Assembly: GCF_025345565.1 (NCBI RefSeq) | Contig: NZ_CP054475.1 | Span: forward strand, 2,138,448 to 2,202,447 | From: Thalassolituus hydrocarboniclasticus | Lineage (GTDB): Bacteria; Pseudomonadota; Gammaproteobacteria; Pseudomonadales; Oceanobacteraceae | Direction of reading: 5' to 3' | DNA: 64,000 nucleotides | Part shown: piece after piece, positions 26,727 through 36,212 of the stretch | How the letters are laid out: the number at the start of each line of letters is the position of its first letter | How positions within the stretch are numbered: the stretch's first letter is position 1 | Translations under genes and position numbers: made by a program | Notes under the pieces: model-generated | What the model was told of the DNA's origin: nothing | Seen by the model: only the letters and a program-made list of their open reading frames with translations | The model's database searches: none

Positions 26727-29252
26727 TTAGAAGAAGCTGTAGTTGTCGATGTTCTCCTTGCCAATCTCAACCATCTCGGTCAATAGATGGCGTGTACGCT
26801 CAAATCCACTTTCACCAGCAAGAGCATTCAGTTCTTTTAGCCTATTCCCAAAGGCTTGGCCAGAGCCATTTACAAGCGGTAGCAGATACTGAGCGATGGC
26901 AAAATCAGCTGCTCGGGTTTCCCCAAGATACTCTTTAGCAACAGCGAAATAGTTAGCGATGGCGTTCTGCTTCCGAGCGCTGATGGGTATTGAACGCCCC
27001 ATACCCTGATCAACGGATGTCATCTTTCTCATGAAGTTGCGGAGTTTCAGAGGCGTATAGCCAATGTTTGTCTCGCCGGCAGCACTTACACCAAAGAAGG
27101 ACTCCAGAACATCGTATGGCACAGCACCGTCCATCGTCAGGTCAGAGAAGATGTTCTCTCCTTCTGGCTCTTCATAATCCATTGAGATGACGGGTACACG
27201 GTCACACATACGTGGAGACAGAGGTTCCGTGGTACCGTCCGAGTTTATTGTCGCTATAAAGCGTATGTTCTCAGGCAGCGAGAGGTATTGATCGTCTCCT
27301 AGGCACCCGGTATCCAGAGGCCTGTTTCGGCCTTCAGAGTCAAACATGCCAATGAAATCCGATAGATAGTGCTCAATTGGAGACAGGTTTGCTTCATCCA
27401 GCAAAATCAAACGTAGCGTATTACCAGCTCCCTCACGTGTACCATTTACAATGAACTGATAAATCCCAGTCCGTGCTGGCTGGAAACTACCTTTAAGTGG
27501 ATTGAAGTACCCCAGAAAATCACGACCTGATACCCAACCACGACTGACTGGAACATTGAGAAAGTCATCACTACGTGAACTCTCATCAGCAATGTGAAGC
27601 GCCCGCGCCAGACGAATAGACGAAGATGTCTTACCGGACCCCGGCCGCCCTTTCATCACAGTCATTAGCGACTGCTGAGTAGTAATCAGAAGGTTAGCCA
27701 TTTCCTCAAATGTGAACGCTCTCCCTTCGGCCTCAAACCAGTTCGCGATAGCTGCAATCAGCATTCGGTTTTCTGGTTTTGACTTCATAAGCTTGGATGG
27801 GGTGTATGACAGTTCCTGATTTGCAGCACTACCCAGCTGTCCATTCAGTACCTGTAAATGCCAATGCAGCTCCGCCACATCCCTTCCCAACTGAGGGTTT
27901 TTCAGTGTACTTTCCTGATCCCTGATCGCATCTCGGAGACGGTCTTTATCACGCTCCAGATGACGAACCTCTTCCTCTAACCGAGCAACATCCATAACGA
28001 TTTTTTTATCAGATCTCAGTTTCTCGATTTCATGATTCAGAGCATCTTTACGCTCAAGCAGCTCTTGTACCTCGCTTCCCAGCTTTTCAGTCAGATTCTT
28101 CTCACTTTCCTTCAGACTGGTCTCAATTTCTCTTTCTCGTCTGATACGCTCTTGCTCAAGATCGAGCTGCAGTTTGTTACGTGCTTGCTCGTAAGTACGG
28201 CGCTCATGTTCGTGCTTGCCTCGGAACTCGTCGATTTGCTGCTGGAGTTCGTCGAGCTCCTGTTTCTTTTCGACTACCATCGACGACTGCCCTGCCAATG
28301 CTGGATTCGCCTTCAGCTTATCTTCGGCAAAAGCCTTGCCCTCCGGAGTAGACAACCAGTCGTGGATGATCTGCTCACCGGGATCTTTCTCTGACAGGAA
28401 CTTATCCAGAATACTTCTGAATCGTGACAGTCGTGGGTCATCAAGAATCTTGGTTTTCTTTGCCTGTTCAGCCAGCGCTCCCTTCAGTGTGTCTGCGTGC
28501 TTGCGCGCAAGAGGGCTCTTACCACGACCAAAGGCACTTTTAACGTAATAGGTAACGAGCTGAGCGTCAGTTATGTAATCAACTTGTTCAAAATTCTTAT
28601 GCTCAGTGGCCAGTACACGCAGATCGGTAATATACGCTCGATACGGGTAGCCCTCTTCCGGATCTACTTCCAGCATGGCGCCAGCTTGCAAGAGATCATC
28701 GCAATTAAACTTAGCCACATGATCATTGGCTACTCGAAGGATCATCTGTTGGTGGGGTTCAGCGCGGTATACCTCATCGTCATCTCGAACTGCATGGAAC
28801 GGCCCATAAATAGCATCGTTGTTCTGGATGAATATTGGTCCGGAGGGAACGAGTTCGTCGGTACGAAAACGACCACTAGCCGTATCTGGAAGCTCTGCAC
28901 GAATAACGGGAATAATTTGACTGTCCGGAATGGCTTTAATGGATTTACCGGTTGCCCAGTATTCAGCACGATTCTTATCTGGTGCTATTTGGTAAGTGTC
29001 TGAGTTTTTGTCCTGCTCATGTAGATTTTCGAGCAACATGGACTGGCCATCTCGGAACTGGTCATTAACTTCTGAATATCCACGAGAAATCCATACGAGC
29101 CTCTCCTGCTCTGTTCTCATCGTTCTCGGGGGGATGAAATTATTGTTTTCGTCGACCTCAAAGAGAATGGTAACTAGTCCGCAGTCCTGATTCAGAGTTG
29201 ATCGTTTTGCAACCACATACCGCGTGGCTACTACTTGTTCTTCACTGTACAT
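26727..29252 (-). CDS. McrB-like AAA+ ATPase with long coiled coil
   Basis: 841 residues from the ATG at 29252, chosen for the AAAGGA 6 bases upstream; an ATG at 29276 would add 8 residues. Residues 1-320 are an unrecognised, possibly target-binding region. About 325-450 is a highly charged coiled coil. The AAA+ domain follows with Walker A KGRPGSGKTSS (535-542), Walker B LILLDEANLSP (615-622) and the sensor stretch ATINSDGTTEPLSPRMCDR, which is an McrB-branch variant of the NTxD signature. With the downstream nuclease it forms an McrBC-like two-gene restriction system. The coiled coil resembles the CoCoNuT subclass of type IV systems. Whether it uses ATP or GTP cannot be seen. Confidence 0.85.
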   Translation of the reverse strand: MYSEEQVVATRYVVAKRSTLNQDCGLVTILFEVDENNNFIPPRTMRTEQERLVWISRGYSEVNDQFRDGQSMLLENLHEQDKNSDTYQIAPDKNRAEYWATGKSIKAIPDSQIIPVIRAELPDTASGRFRTDELVPSGPIFIQNNDAIYGPFHAVRDDDEVYRAEPHQQMILRVANDHVAKFNCDDLLQAGAMLEVDPEEGYPYRAYITDLRVLATEHKNFEQVDYITDAQLVTYYVKSAFGRGKSPLARKHADTLKGALAEQAKKTKILDDPRLSRFRSILDKFLSEKDPGEQIIHDWLSTPEGKAFAEDKLKANPALAGQSSMVVEKKQELDELQQQIDEFRGKHEHERRTYEQARNKLQLDLEQERIRREREIETSLKESEKNLTEKLGSEVQELLERKDALNHEIEKLRSDKKIVMDVARLEEEVRHLERDKDRLRDAIRDQESTLKNPQLGRDVAELHWHLQVLNGQLGSAANQELSYTPSKLMKSKPENRMLIAAIANWFEAEGRAFTFEEMANLLITTQQSLMTVMKGRPGSGKTSSSIRLARALHIADESSRSDDFLNVPVSRGWVSGRDFLGYFNPLKGSFQPARTGIYQFIVNGTREGAGNTLRLILLDEANLSPIEHYLSDFIGMFDSEGRNRPLDTGCLGDDQYLSLPENIRFIATINSDGTTEPLSPRMCDRVPVISMDYEEPEGENIFSDLTMDGAVPYDVLESFFGVSAAGETNIGYTPLKLRNFMRKMTSVDQGMGRSIPISARKQNAIANYFAVAKEYLGETRAADFAIAQYLLPLVNGSGQAFGNRLKELNALAGESGFERTRHLLTEMVEIGKENIDNYSFF

Positions 29253-29710
29253 TGGCATTCCTTTAAATGTGGACATTTTGAGAATTATATCAATGAAATA
29301 TATAGAACCAGGAGTTACTCCTCAATGCTTCTTAATGCTATTTTTACTCTTAAAACTTGAGTTGTGGCTAGTCCAAATGCACGCATTCCAGAAGCCAAAC
29401 GTTGACTGAAAGGAGTCTAGCAAGTTAGTGGCGATTCAATTAAACCGTCCGAGAAAAAGGGGTAGATCCCATACTTAATCAGATGGCATAAACTCATAAC
29501 CCCTTAGCTCAGACGAAATCTCATCAATAAACTGTAACGTTAATACAAACACCCTCGCCAACACATTCTTCCGATTGAGCAATATCCAGGGCAGAACCCA
29601 GCAAACTCCAACGCTGTCGGTGCACAGTGTCTTACCGGCCACTTTTCGTCCCTGAGGTTTTTAATGCGGTTTCATTCTCCGGCTGGCGTTCGCAACAAGG
29701 GCTTGCATCA

Positions 29711-29737
29711 TCGCCGGCATGGCCCGCTCCTACGGCC
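29711..29737. repeat. REP-like element
   Basis: TCGCCGGCATGGCCCGCTCCTACGGC matches the Pseudomonas-type REP pattern (CGCGGGCAAGCCCGCTCCTAC). A closer copy is at 37266 and a degenerate one at 37313. Confidence 0.65.
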
Positions 29738-29758
29738 TTTAATGCACTGCCAACGCCA

Positions 29759-29841
29759 AAATTGTATGCAATCTGACTAATCGGCACTCAAAAGCCTTGC
29801 TCTAGCCCCTTATGACGTTAAATTGGCGACAATTCACACAC
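29759..29841 (+). repeat. direct repeat of the acnA leader, copy 1
   Basis: This segment (ATTGTATGCAATCTGACTA ... CCTTGCTCTAGCCCC ... GACAATTCA) matches 32192-32273, directly upstream of acnA, over about 80 bases with roughly a dozen differences. The two copies flank the ankyrin lipoprotein gene. Confidence 0.8.
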
Positions 29842-30179
29842 TGTATTCACTCGCAGGCTGTTGAAAAACTATCTGCGTTGGCATTGCTTCGTTAAAAACA
29901 GGCTCAAAATGCCAAGCTAAGATTGGCAGTACAAATAGCAAACTGAACAGAAACCACCTTTCATAAATAGTCCCTTAAGCTCCTAAGGCTGCTTGCCATA
30001 TCAACGCTTAAATATATTGTCTCTTCTTTAATATTCATCCTTGATCCAAATTCAATAACTTGTGATTAATCGCCACCAAGCCGGTGCGTATCTACCGCGG
30101 CCAGATCGTCAGCTAATACTGGCGCTCGCCTTCAGTACCAAAACGGGGTGCTAATAATGCACCCCGTTTTAGTTGTAGG

Positions 30180-31988
30180 TTATTGCGACACGGCGCTGGT
30201 CCCGCTTGGCGCTTTGGCGCACAGACACATATAGGTCATGGCCTCTGTCGACAATTTGAAGTTACCGTCATCCAGTTTTGTTTTCTTAACCGGCGCAACG
30301 TAGCCACCGGTGAGGAAGTCTGGGCGGCCATTAACCACCCTGACCACGCGGTCTTTCGGGCATTTAAGCGATTGCAGCTCATCGGACGGACGGCCGCTGT
30401 TCACTTCCGCAAAGCTATAAACACCTTCCTGAGCGGTTAGAGTGTGAGGGCCGGAGCAGATCTCGGGGTCTTTGGATGTACGCAGCTCCTGACCGGTGGT
30501 TGCGGCACCTTGGGTGGGGACAGTTTTCACCTGTGTGCGTTGAGTCAAGGCTTTTTGCTGCTGTTGAGCTTGCGCCTGTTGCTGGGCCAGGCGTTTATCG
30601 ATGCTGTCGAGCTTGGCTTGCATCTGCGCCATTTTGCGGCTGTTCTCAGCGTTGGTGATGACTTGTGCGGTTTTTTCCCAGCTACGCTCGATCATCACGG
30701 CTTTGTCGTTAAAAGACTTCTCGGCGTATTTCATCAGATCATACATCTGGCGCTGTTCTTCAGCCTGGCTCTGACGGCGGTCACTGCGGCGAAGACTCTC
30801 CATACGTCGAGTCTGAGCATCGTAATAGGCTGTGATGTCGGGATCGGCTTGGACACCCTTTAGATGATCCCCCAGCACATCATAGGCAATGTCGTATTGC
30901 TGACCGAAGAGATTGGCGATTCGTTTCCGTTGGGCCAGGTAGATTTTGGAGGCTTGATTACTCTTGGTGATCAGCTCGTCCCTGAGCTCTTTACCGAGTG
31001 AGTCGCAGGACTTTGACCAACCGTCCTTACTCCCACATGGGGTGTTGTTGACTTTCCCCATACCGGATCGGAAGGCTAAGTAGGGCGAGTAACTCTCGCG
31101 CATCAGGTCGATGGCATCCAGCAGGTTGGGGTCTTCATCAATCAGCTGGGCAATGACTTGGCGCTTTTGCTGATATTGCTGCTGGCGCAGAGCCTCGGCT
31201 TCGACGGCAGCCTTTTCTTCAGTCGCTTTTATTTCAGCGAGTTCGGCCTGTTTACTCTTCCAAGCGGCAACGCGGTCTTCAGGGCTGCCAGTGAAGAATG
31301 CAGTGTTTACGGACTCTCTGCTAGCCACTTCCATGTAGAAATGTCTCAATAGTTCTAGTCGGGAATGGCCCTGAGTCCACACTAATGCGGTCAGCGCGGG
31401 CCCATCGGGAGCCCAATTAATATCTGCGCCGTAGCTCAAGAGCAAGGTGGCCACTTCTATATAATGCTCATTGGCGTGTTTAGTATCCTGAAAGAAGAAG
31501 TCAGTATATTGATTAAATGTAATAGTGATTAATGGAGTGTATTGTCCTTGTGCCGCTTGGTTAGGGTCGGCTCCAGCGGCCAGTAGTGCCTTGATCATTG
31601 GGAGATCCTGGCTGAAGTCAAAGGCGTTGATGGATGTGTATCCTAGAAACTTCGGACGACCCACCGCTAAATTGAGCGGGTAATTTGCATACCAGCTACC
31701 CTTTTCAGTCATCCATTGAATGGGGGCGTTGACATCAGCGCCTTGCTGAATCAGTTCAGGAACGCGTTCAGGTGCCAGTAAAATAGCTGCTCCCAGGGGA
31801 GTCATACCGGAGGGGGAGGTTCGATTGATATCCCCTGGCTCTGATAACAGGGCTTTTGCTTCCTGAATGGATTGATTCTTTCTATTCTCTGCTGCGTTGT
31901 TGGTATTGGGCGCTACACAGGCTGACAGGGCTGATACCAGCATCAGTATCAATGTGGTTTTTAAATAAGGACGTTTCGTTATCAACAT
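30180..31988 (-). CDS. ankyrin-repeat lipoprotein
   Basis: 602 residues from the ATG at 31988. A signal peptide with the lipobox LSAC places the lipid-modified Cys at residue 24, so it is a membrane lipoprotein facing the periplasm. Ankyrin-like repeats occur between about 55 and 215 (SGMTPLGAAILLAPERVPEL, LIQQGADVNAP, ALLAAGADPNQAAQGQYTPL, LLLSYGADINWAPDGPALTAL). The middle is helical and Glu/Gln-rich, with a Gln-run coiled coil near 470-520 (QQQAQAQQQQKALTQ). The C terminus has a small folded segment with four Cys. An upstream ATG at 32066 would destroy the signal peptide position. The function is unknown. It is divergent from acnA and flanked by direct repeats. Confidence 0.82.
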   Translation of the reverse strand: MLITKRPYLKTTLILMLVSALSACVAPNTNNAAENRKNQSIQEAKALLSEPGDINRTSPSGMTPLGAAILLAPERVPELIQQGADVNAPIQWMTEKGSWYANYPLNLAVGRPKFLGYTSINAFDFSQDLPMIKALLAAGADPNQAAQGQYTPLITITFNQYTDFFFQDTKHANEHYIEVATLLLSYGADINWAPDGPALTALVWTQGHSRLELLRHFYMEVASRESVNTAFFTGSPEDRVAAWKSKQAELAEIKATEEKAAVEAEALRQQQYQQKRQVIAQLIDEDPNLLDAIDLMRESYSPYLAFRSGMGKVNNTPCGSKDGWSKSCDSLGKELRDELITKSNQASKIYLAQRKRIANLFGQQYDIAYDVLGDHLKGVQADPDITAYYDAQTRRMESLRRSDRRQSQAEEQRQMYDLMKYAEKSFNDKAVMIERSWEKTAQVITNAENSRKMAQMQAKLDSIDKRLAQQQAQAQQQQKALTQRTQVKTVPTQGAATTGQELRTSKDPEICSGPHTLTAQEGVYSFAEVNSGRPSDELQSLKCPKDRVVRVVNGRPDFLTGGYVAPVKKTKLDDGNFKLSTEAMTYMCLCAKAPSGTSAVSQ

Positions 31989-32122
31989 CGGCTGGAGACT
32001 ACCTAAACCGGGGAATTGTTTAGCAAACTCTATCAGGACACCCACGTTAACACTACGTCCAACCATGAGCCGCGAACGCCGGATTGCGGCTCATAGCGCT
32101 ACTCAGAAGACACAATACGGCT

Positions 32123-32159
32123 CCCCGAACCCCTGCCCCGAACCCCTGCCCCGATCCCA
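32123..32159. repeat. 13-bp tandem repeat
   Basis: CCCCGAACCCCTG occurs twice in a row, followed by a diverged third unit CCCCGATCCCA. It lies between the lipoprotein and acnA start regions. Confidence 0.85.
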
Positions 32160-32191
32160 GCAGCACAGCAAGCCGAAGCCGGAGTAGCACA

Positions 32192-32273
32192 AGATTGTAT
32201 ACAATCCGACTAAAGCGGCAGTCAAAAACCTTGCTTTAGCCCCTCATGCCGTTAAAATTGCTGACAATTCAGG
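32192..32273 (+). repeat. direct repeat of the acnA leader, copy 2
   Basis: This is the intact upstream region of acnA, and includes the perfect palindrome at 32193. The partner copy is at 29759-29841. Confidence 0.8.
32193..32206. promoter_or_regulatory. palindromic operator candidate upstream of acnA
   Basis: GATTGTATACAATC is a perfect 14-base palindrome and fits the TnGTnnACnA form bound by FadR-subfamily GntR regulators. No gntR gene is in the window, so the regulator is not identified. Confidence 0.5.
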
Positions 32274-32315
32274 CTTCTGCCACCCCTGCACTCAACAACC
32301 TGCCAGGAATCCAGC

Positions 32316-35033
32316 ATGACATCACCTACCCATTTCGACCCTTCAAGCTCGATTAAGACTCTGCCAGGCACGTCTCATCGTTTTCACAGCCTGCCAGACA
32401 CCGCAGAACACTTCGGCATCAACCTGGATGATCTACCGTTTTCTCTGCGCCCCATCCTCGAAGGCATTGCGCGCAATGTCGGCAAAAACGGCATCACCGT
32501 TGAGCAGCTGCAGGCGCTGGGCAACTGGCCTGCGCATCAGGGTAAAGAGCCGGTCGAAATTCCGTTCACCGCGGGCCGGGTGATCATGCACGACTTAAGC
32601 GGAACACCGGCCATCGTCGATTTCGCCGCGATGCGCTCGGCAGTACAGCGCATGGGTCTGAACCCGGCCATTATTGAGCCGCTGGTGCGTGCCGATCTGG
32701 TGATCGACCATACGGTCACCATGGACAACACCGGCAGCCCGGCGTCGCTGCGCATTAACAGCGAGCTGGAGGCTGCCCGTAACAAAGAGCGTTATGCCTT
32801 CCTTAAATGGGGCGCGCAGGCGTTTAACACCATCCGCATTATTCCGCCGCAAACCGGCATCGTGCATCAGGTGAACCTGGAGTATCTGGCTCAGGGCTAC
32901 CTCACCCAAGACGACCTAATGATCCCGGATACCCTGATCGGTATGGACAGCCACACGCCAATGGCCAACGCGCTGGGTATTGTTGGCTGGGGTGTGGGCG
33001 GTATTGAAGCCGGCGCTTCTATGCTGGGCCAGCCGATGGAAATGCTGGCACCTGAGGTAATTGGTGTAGAACTGACCGGCGCCCTGCGCGAAGGCGTTAC
33101 CGCCACTGATCTGGTATTAACCATCACCGAAATGCTGCGCAAATACCCGCGCGGTGTGGTGGGTAAATTCGTGGAATACGTGGGTGAAGGCAGCGCTAAC
33201 CTGTCGCTGCCAGACCGCGCAACCATTGCCAACATGTCGCCGGAATACGGCGCGACCATGGGCTTCTTCCCGTTTGATGAAATCGCCGCCGACTATATGA
33301 AAGCCACCGGCCGCGATGGCGATCTGCCACTGGCCTATAACCAGGCGCAGAACATGGCGTGGAAAGCGGGCCAGAAACTGCCGCGCTACACCGACCTGCT
33401 GCATCTGGATTTATCGACCGTTGAGCCTTCTGTTGCGGGGCCAAAACGCCCACAAGACCGACTGCCGCTGGGCGATATCGGCAAGGTATTCCAGCAGGCT
33501 GCAACGGCAGGCGCGCGCACGCCGGAAGAAGTAACCGTTACACCTGTTAAAGCCGACGAAGCCGGTATTTTCCAATCACTGCCAGAGCGCACCTTAAAAG
33601 ACGGCGACATCGTAATTGCCGCGATTACTGCCTGTACCAACACCTCTAACCCCGGCCTGCTGATTGCCGCTGGCCTGCTGGCGAAAAAAGCCAATCAACT
33701 GGGCATGAAAGTGCCCGACGGCGTAAAAACCTCGATGGCACCCGGATCACCAGTGGCAACCGACTTCTTAACCAAAGCCGGATTGCAGGAACACCTCGAC
33801 GCACTGGGCTTTAATACCGCTGGTTACGGCTGTACGACGTGCGTTGGTAACTCTGGTCCGCTGGCACCAAGCATTGAAGCCGCCCTGCGCGACCACGACA
33901 TTATTGTGTCATCCGTACTGTCCGGTAACCGTAACTTCGAAGGCCGTGTGCACCCGGATGTCGACACCAACTTCCTGATGTCGCCGCCACTGGTCGTTGC
34001 CATGGCGATCGCGGGCAATGTGAATATCGACGTTACCAAAGAGCCGCTGGGCAAAGACGCTCAGGGCAATGATGTGTTCCTGAAAGATATCTGGCCAAGC
34101 AACGCCGAAATCACCCAAACCATGCACGAGTGCATGGACCCGAAAGCCTTCCGTGAAACCTACGAAAACTCACTCGCTGGCCCGGAAACCTGGCAGAAGC
34201 TGGAGTCACCGACAGGCCCTGTGTATCAGTGGGACGAGAAGTCGAGCTACATTCAGGAAATCTCCTTCTTTGATGGTTTCTCACTGGAAACACCAAAGGA
34301 TTCCCTGAACAACATCAGCAACGCGCGCATGCTGGTGATGTGTGATGACAACACCACCACCGACCATATCTCGCCGGTGAGCCGTATCCGCCCGGATTCC
34401 GCACCGGGAGAGTACCTGATGTCGATCGGCGTGGACGCCAACGACCTGACCTCACTGGGCGCCCGTCGTGGTAACCACCACGTGATGCTGCGCAGTATTT
34501 TCGGCAACGTCAAAGCCCGCAACCTGATGCTGCCAGGCACCACAGGTGCGGTGACGAATTACTACGATGCCAATGGCGACGCGGGAAAGATGTCGATCTA
34601 CGATGCAGCATCACGCTACCAGCAGGAAGGCACGCCAACCGTGGTATTCGGCGGCAAGCTGTATGGCACCGGCTCATCACGCGACTGGGCAGCCAAAGGC
34701 CCGGCGCTGCTGGGGGTAAAAGCCATTATTGCCGAGAGCTTTGAGCGCATTCACAAATCCAACCTCGTGGGCATGGGCGTATTACCGCTGCAATTACCAG
34801 AAGGCGTGACACTGGGTTCGCTGAACTTAGATGGCTCGGAAACCTTTGACCTGGCGGGCATTGATAGCCTTACACCACGCGGCTCTGTGACGCTGACGAT
34901 TAAGCGTAAAGACGGATCATCTGAGCAGCATACATTGCTGTCGCGGGTAGATACCTCATCCGAGCTTGAGCAGATTCGCCACAAAGGCATTCTGCCGATG
35001 GTGTTGCGCGATATTATTGCGGCCAACAGCTAA
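32316..35033 (+). CDS. acnA: aconitate hydratase A (AcnA)
   Basis: 905 residues, the usual AcnA length. It has the AcnA/IRP domain order rather than that of AcnB. The N-terminal catalytic domains include IDHTVTMDNTGSP, MDSHTPMANALGIVGWGVGG and cluster ligands in AITACTNTSNPGL and YGCTTCVGNSGPL. The C-terminal swivel domain carries YGTGSSRDWAAKGPALLGVKA with the substrate-binding Arg. It catalyses citrate/isocitrate interconversion; the A type is usually the stable, stress-resistant isoform. Parts of the N-terminal region diverge from E. coli AcnA, and an AcnD-like methylcitrate role is a less likely alternative. It lies between two AcnB genes, all on the plus strand. Confidence 0.92.
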   Translation: MTSPTHFDPSSSIKTLPGTSHRFHSLPDTAEHFGINLDDLPFSLRPILEGIARNVGKNGITVEQLQALGNWPAHQGKEPVEIPFTAGRVIMHDLSGTPAIVDFAAMRSAVQRMGLNPAIIEPLVRADLVIDHTVTMDNTGSPASLRINSELEAARNKERYAFLKWGAQAFNTIRIIPPQTGIVHQVNLEYLAQGYLTQDDLMIPDTLIGMDSHTPMANALGIVGWGVGGIEAGASMLGQPMEMLAPEVIGVELTGALREGVTATDLVLTITEMLRKYPRGVVGKFVEYVGEGSANLSLPDRATIANMSPEYGATMGFFPFDEIAADYMKATGRDGDLPLAYNQAQNMAWKAGQKLPRYTDLLHLDLSTVEPSVAGPKRPQDRLPLGDIGKVFQQAATAGARTPEEVTVTPVKADEAGIFQSLPERTLKDGDIVIAAITACTNTSNPGLLIAAGLLAKKANQLGMKVPDGVKTSMAPGSPVATDFLTKAGLQEHLDALGFNTAGYGCTTCVGNSGPLAPSIEAALRDHDIIVSSVLSGNRNFEGRVHPDVDTNFLMSPPLVVAMAIAGNVNIDVTKEPLGKDAQGNDVFLKDIWPSNAEITQTMHECMDPKAFRETYENSLAGPETWQKLESPTGPVYQWDEKSSYIQEISFFDGFSLETPKDSLNNISNARMLVMCDDNTTTDHISPVSRIRPDSAPGEYLMSIGVDANDLTSLGARRGNHHVMLRSIFGNVKARNLMLPGTTGAVTNYYDANGDAGKMSIYDAASRYQQEGTPTVVFGGKLYGTGSSRDWAAKGPALLGVKAIIAESFERIHKSNLVGMGVLPLQLPEGVTLGSLNLDGSETFDLAGIDSLTPRGSVTLTIKRKDGSSEQHTLLSRVDTSSELEQIRHKGILPMVLRDIIAANS

Positions 35034-35120
35034 CAACAGCTGAAACAGGTACCACCGGCTTAATCAGATATTTGGTTCGGCAGATATTTTGGTTTGACCA
35101 GACCTTCTGACTGAAAAGCT

Positions 35121-35157
35121 AAAAAAACCGGCACTCGTAAGAGGAGCCGGTTTTTTT
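35121..35157 (+). terminator. rho-independent terminator of acnA
   Basis: AACCGGC-ACTCGTAAGAGGA-GCCGGTT with flanking A and T runs, nearly the same as the terminator after the long acnB. Confidence 0.88.
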
Positions 35158-35252
35158 GGGTCTGAATGCAACCTTCCGCGGAATACTCTGGTGATGAGTG
35201 AATCTGGTTCAGAGGGGCACAGGCTAAATCTCGGTTTTTATAACGCCTTGGT

Positions 35253-35276
35253 AAGGTGCGCCTCAGGCGTCACCTT
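35253..35276. repeat. 3' hairpin, copy 1
   Basis: AAGGTGCGCC-TCA-GGCGTCACCTT, an imperfect hairpin 30 bases past the stop of the minus-strand membrane protein gene. A near-copy lies at 36189. Confidence 0.8.
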
Positions 35277-35305
35277 GAACAACTTGTATGGTTCAATTTC
35301 CATTG

Positions 35306-36154
35306 TTAACCGCTATTTCCTTTACCGATTATAATTTCTTTATTAGGGATAACCAGACTAAAGCCATTAACACTCACAACAACATTTGTTCCTATACCCC
35401 TAAAAACTATCATCACATCTTTATATACTCCTTCTCCAGTGGTAGTTGTTTTATCAGGTTTGACACCATTTTCAACTAGAAACTCTTTATACTTTTTTGA
35501 GACTTGTATGATGCTTGAGTCTATTCGAACACCGATCATACTCATTGATTGATTAAGGTAATTCCCTTTGAGTTGAAACATTATTAACGGAATCAAATAG
35601 ATAGCAGCAGCCAGACCAATTTTAAAATTTCTAATGGATTTTTCATTGTATTCCTTCCTTCGAGGCTTAGTACTCCACAAACCATATAAAAATGTCATGG
35701 CAACTATAGCACCACTAAGATCGAAGGCCTTATCAAAGTCTTTACTATAACTAATAACATTTAAAGCAATTATAGATAACCCAATAAATACTAAGGCAAA
35801 GCTATCCATCCTTATCACCGGGAAATTTATCTTGAAAATTATGGCGGGCTTCCTTCTAATTTTCAGCATGTAATTCATACAGTCCATTACTATTGATTGT
35901 AGAACTCTCATTACTGGTGAAAACGTAATTCCTGCGCATAGCAGGGCCAGCACCATAACTGTATAAGTCAAAGCAAAAGCTAAACTCGCTGCGATAAAAA
36001 ACAGCGAATCCCCAATAGTTAATCCGCTAGGGTAATAGTCAATAATCCCACAGTATATAATGGTTACAAAAGCACCAATCACTATATTTGCGTTAACACA
36101 TAGTTTTACCACTGAAGAAATAAAAGTTATATTTTGGTCATATTTCCCTATCAA
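35306..36154 (-). CDS. hypothetical multi-pass membrane protein
   Basis: 282 residues, not recognised. Hydrophobic segments occur at about 10-35, 48-75, 115-135, 145-160 and 180-195, and a soluble C-terminal domain of about 85 residues follows (SIIQVSKKYKEFLVENGVKP ... GIGTNVVVSVNGFSLVIPNKE). The start is probably the TTG at 36154, with GGAAAGG upstream. Codon use is distinctly A/T-richer than the flanking aconitases, as for the next two genes, suggesting horizontal acquisition. Related hairpins sit after this gene and after the upstream neighbour. Confidence 0.72.
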   Translation of the reverse strand: MIGKYDQNITFISSVVKLCVNANIVIGAFVTIIYCGIIDYYPSGLTIGDSLFFIAASLAFALTYTVMVLALLCAGITFSPVMRVLQSIVMDCMNYMLKIRRKPAIIFKINFPVIRMDSFALVFIGLSIIALNVISYSKDFDKAFDLSGAIVAMTFLYGLWSTKPRRKEYNEKSIRNFKIGLAAAIYLIPLIMFQLKGNYLNQSMSMIGVRIDSSIIQVSKKYKEFLVENGVKPDKTTTTGEGVYKDVMIVFRGIGTNVVVSVNGFSLVIPNKEIIIGKGNSG

Positions 36155-36188
36155 AATGAGCTACCTTTCCTGATACTAACATCTCATT

Positions 36189-36212
36189 CAGGTGCGCCGT
36201 AGGCGTCACCTG
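36189..36212. repeat. 3' hairpin, copy 2
   Basis: CAGGTGCGCC-GTA-GGCGTCACCTG, extendable to CATTC/GAATG (36185-36217). It lies 22 bases past the stop of the 156-residue gene. Confidence 0.8.

Larger units (their letters stand above)
29277..30179. other. gene-free accessory interval
   Basis: About 900 bases with no credible gene on either strand. It holds the probable promoter of the McrBC-like pair next to 29276, a GGGGTAGATCCC string at 29460, a REP-like element at 29711 and a degenerate copy of the acnA leader at 29759. Short open frames here have no ribosome sites. Confidence 0.7.

Noticed and set aside
24926-29252. Assignment as classical E. coli-type McrBC
   Set aside because: The ATPase lacks the E. 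coli McrB DNA-binding N terminus and the exact NTADRS signature, and has a long coiled coil. McrBC-like is as far as the sequence supports.
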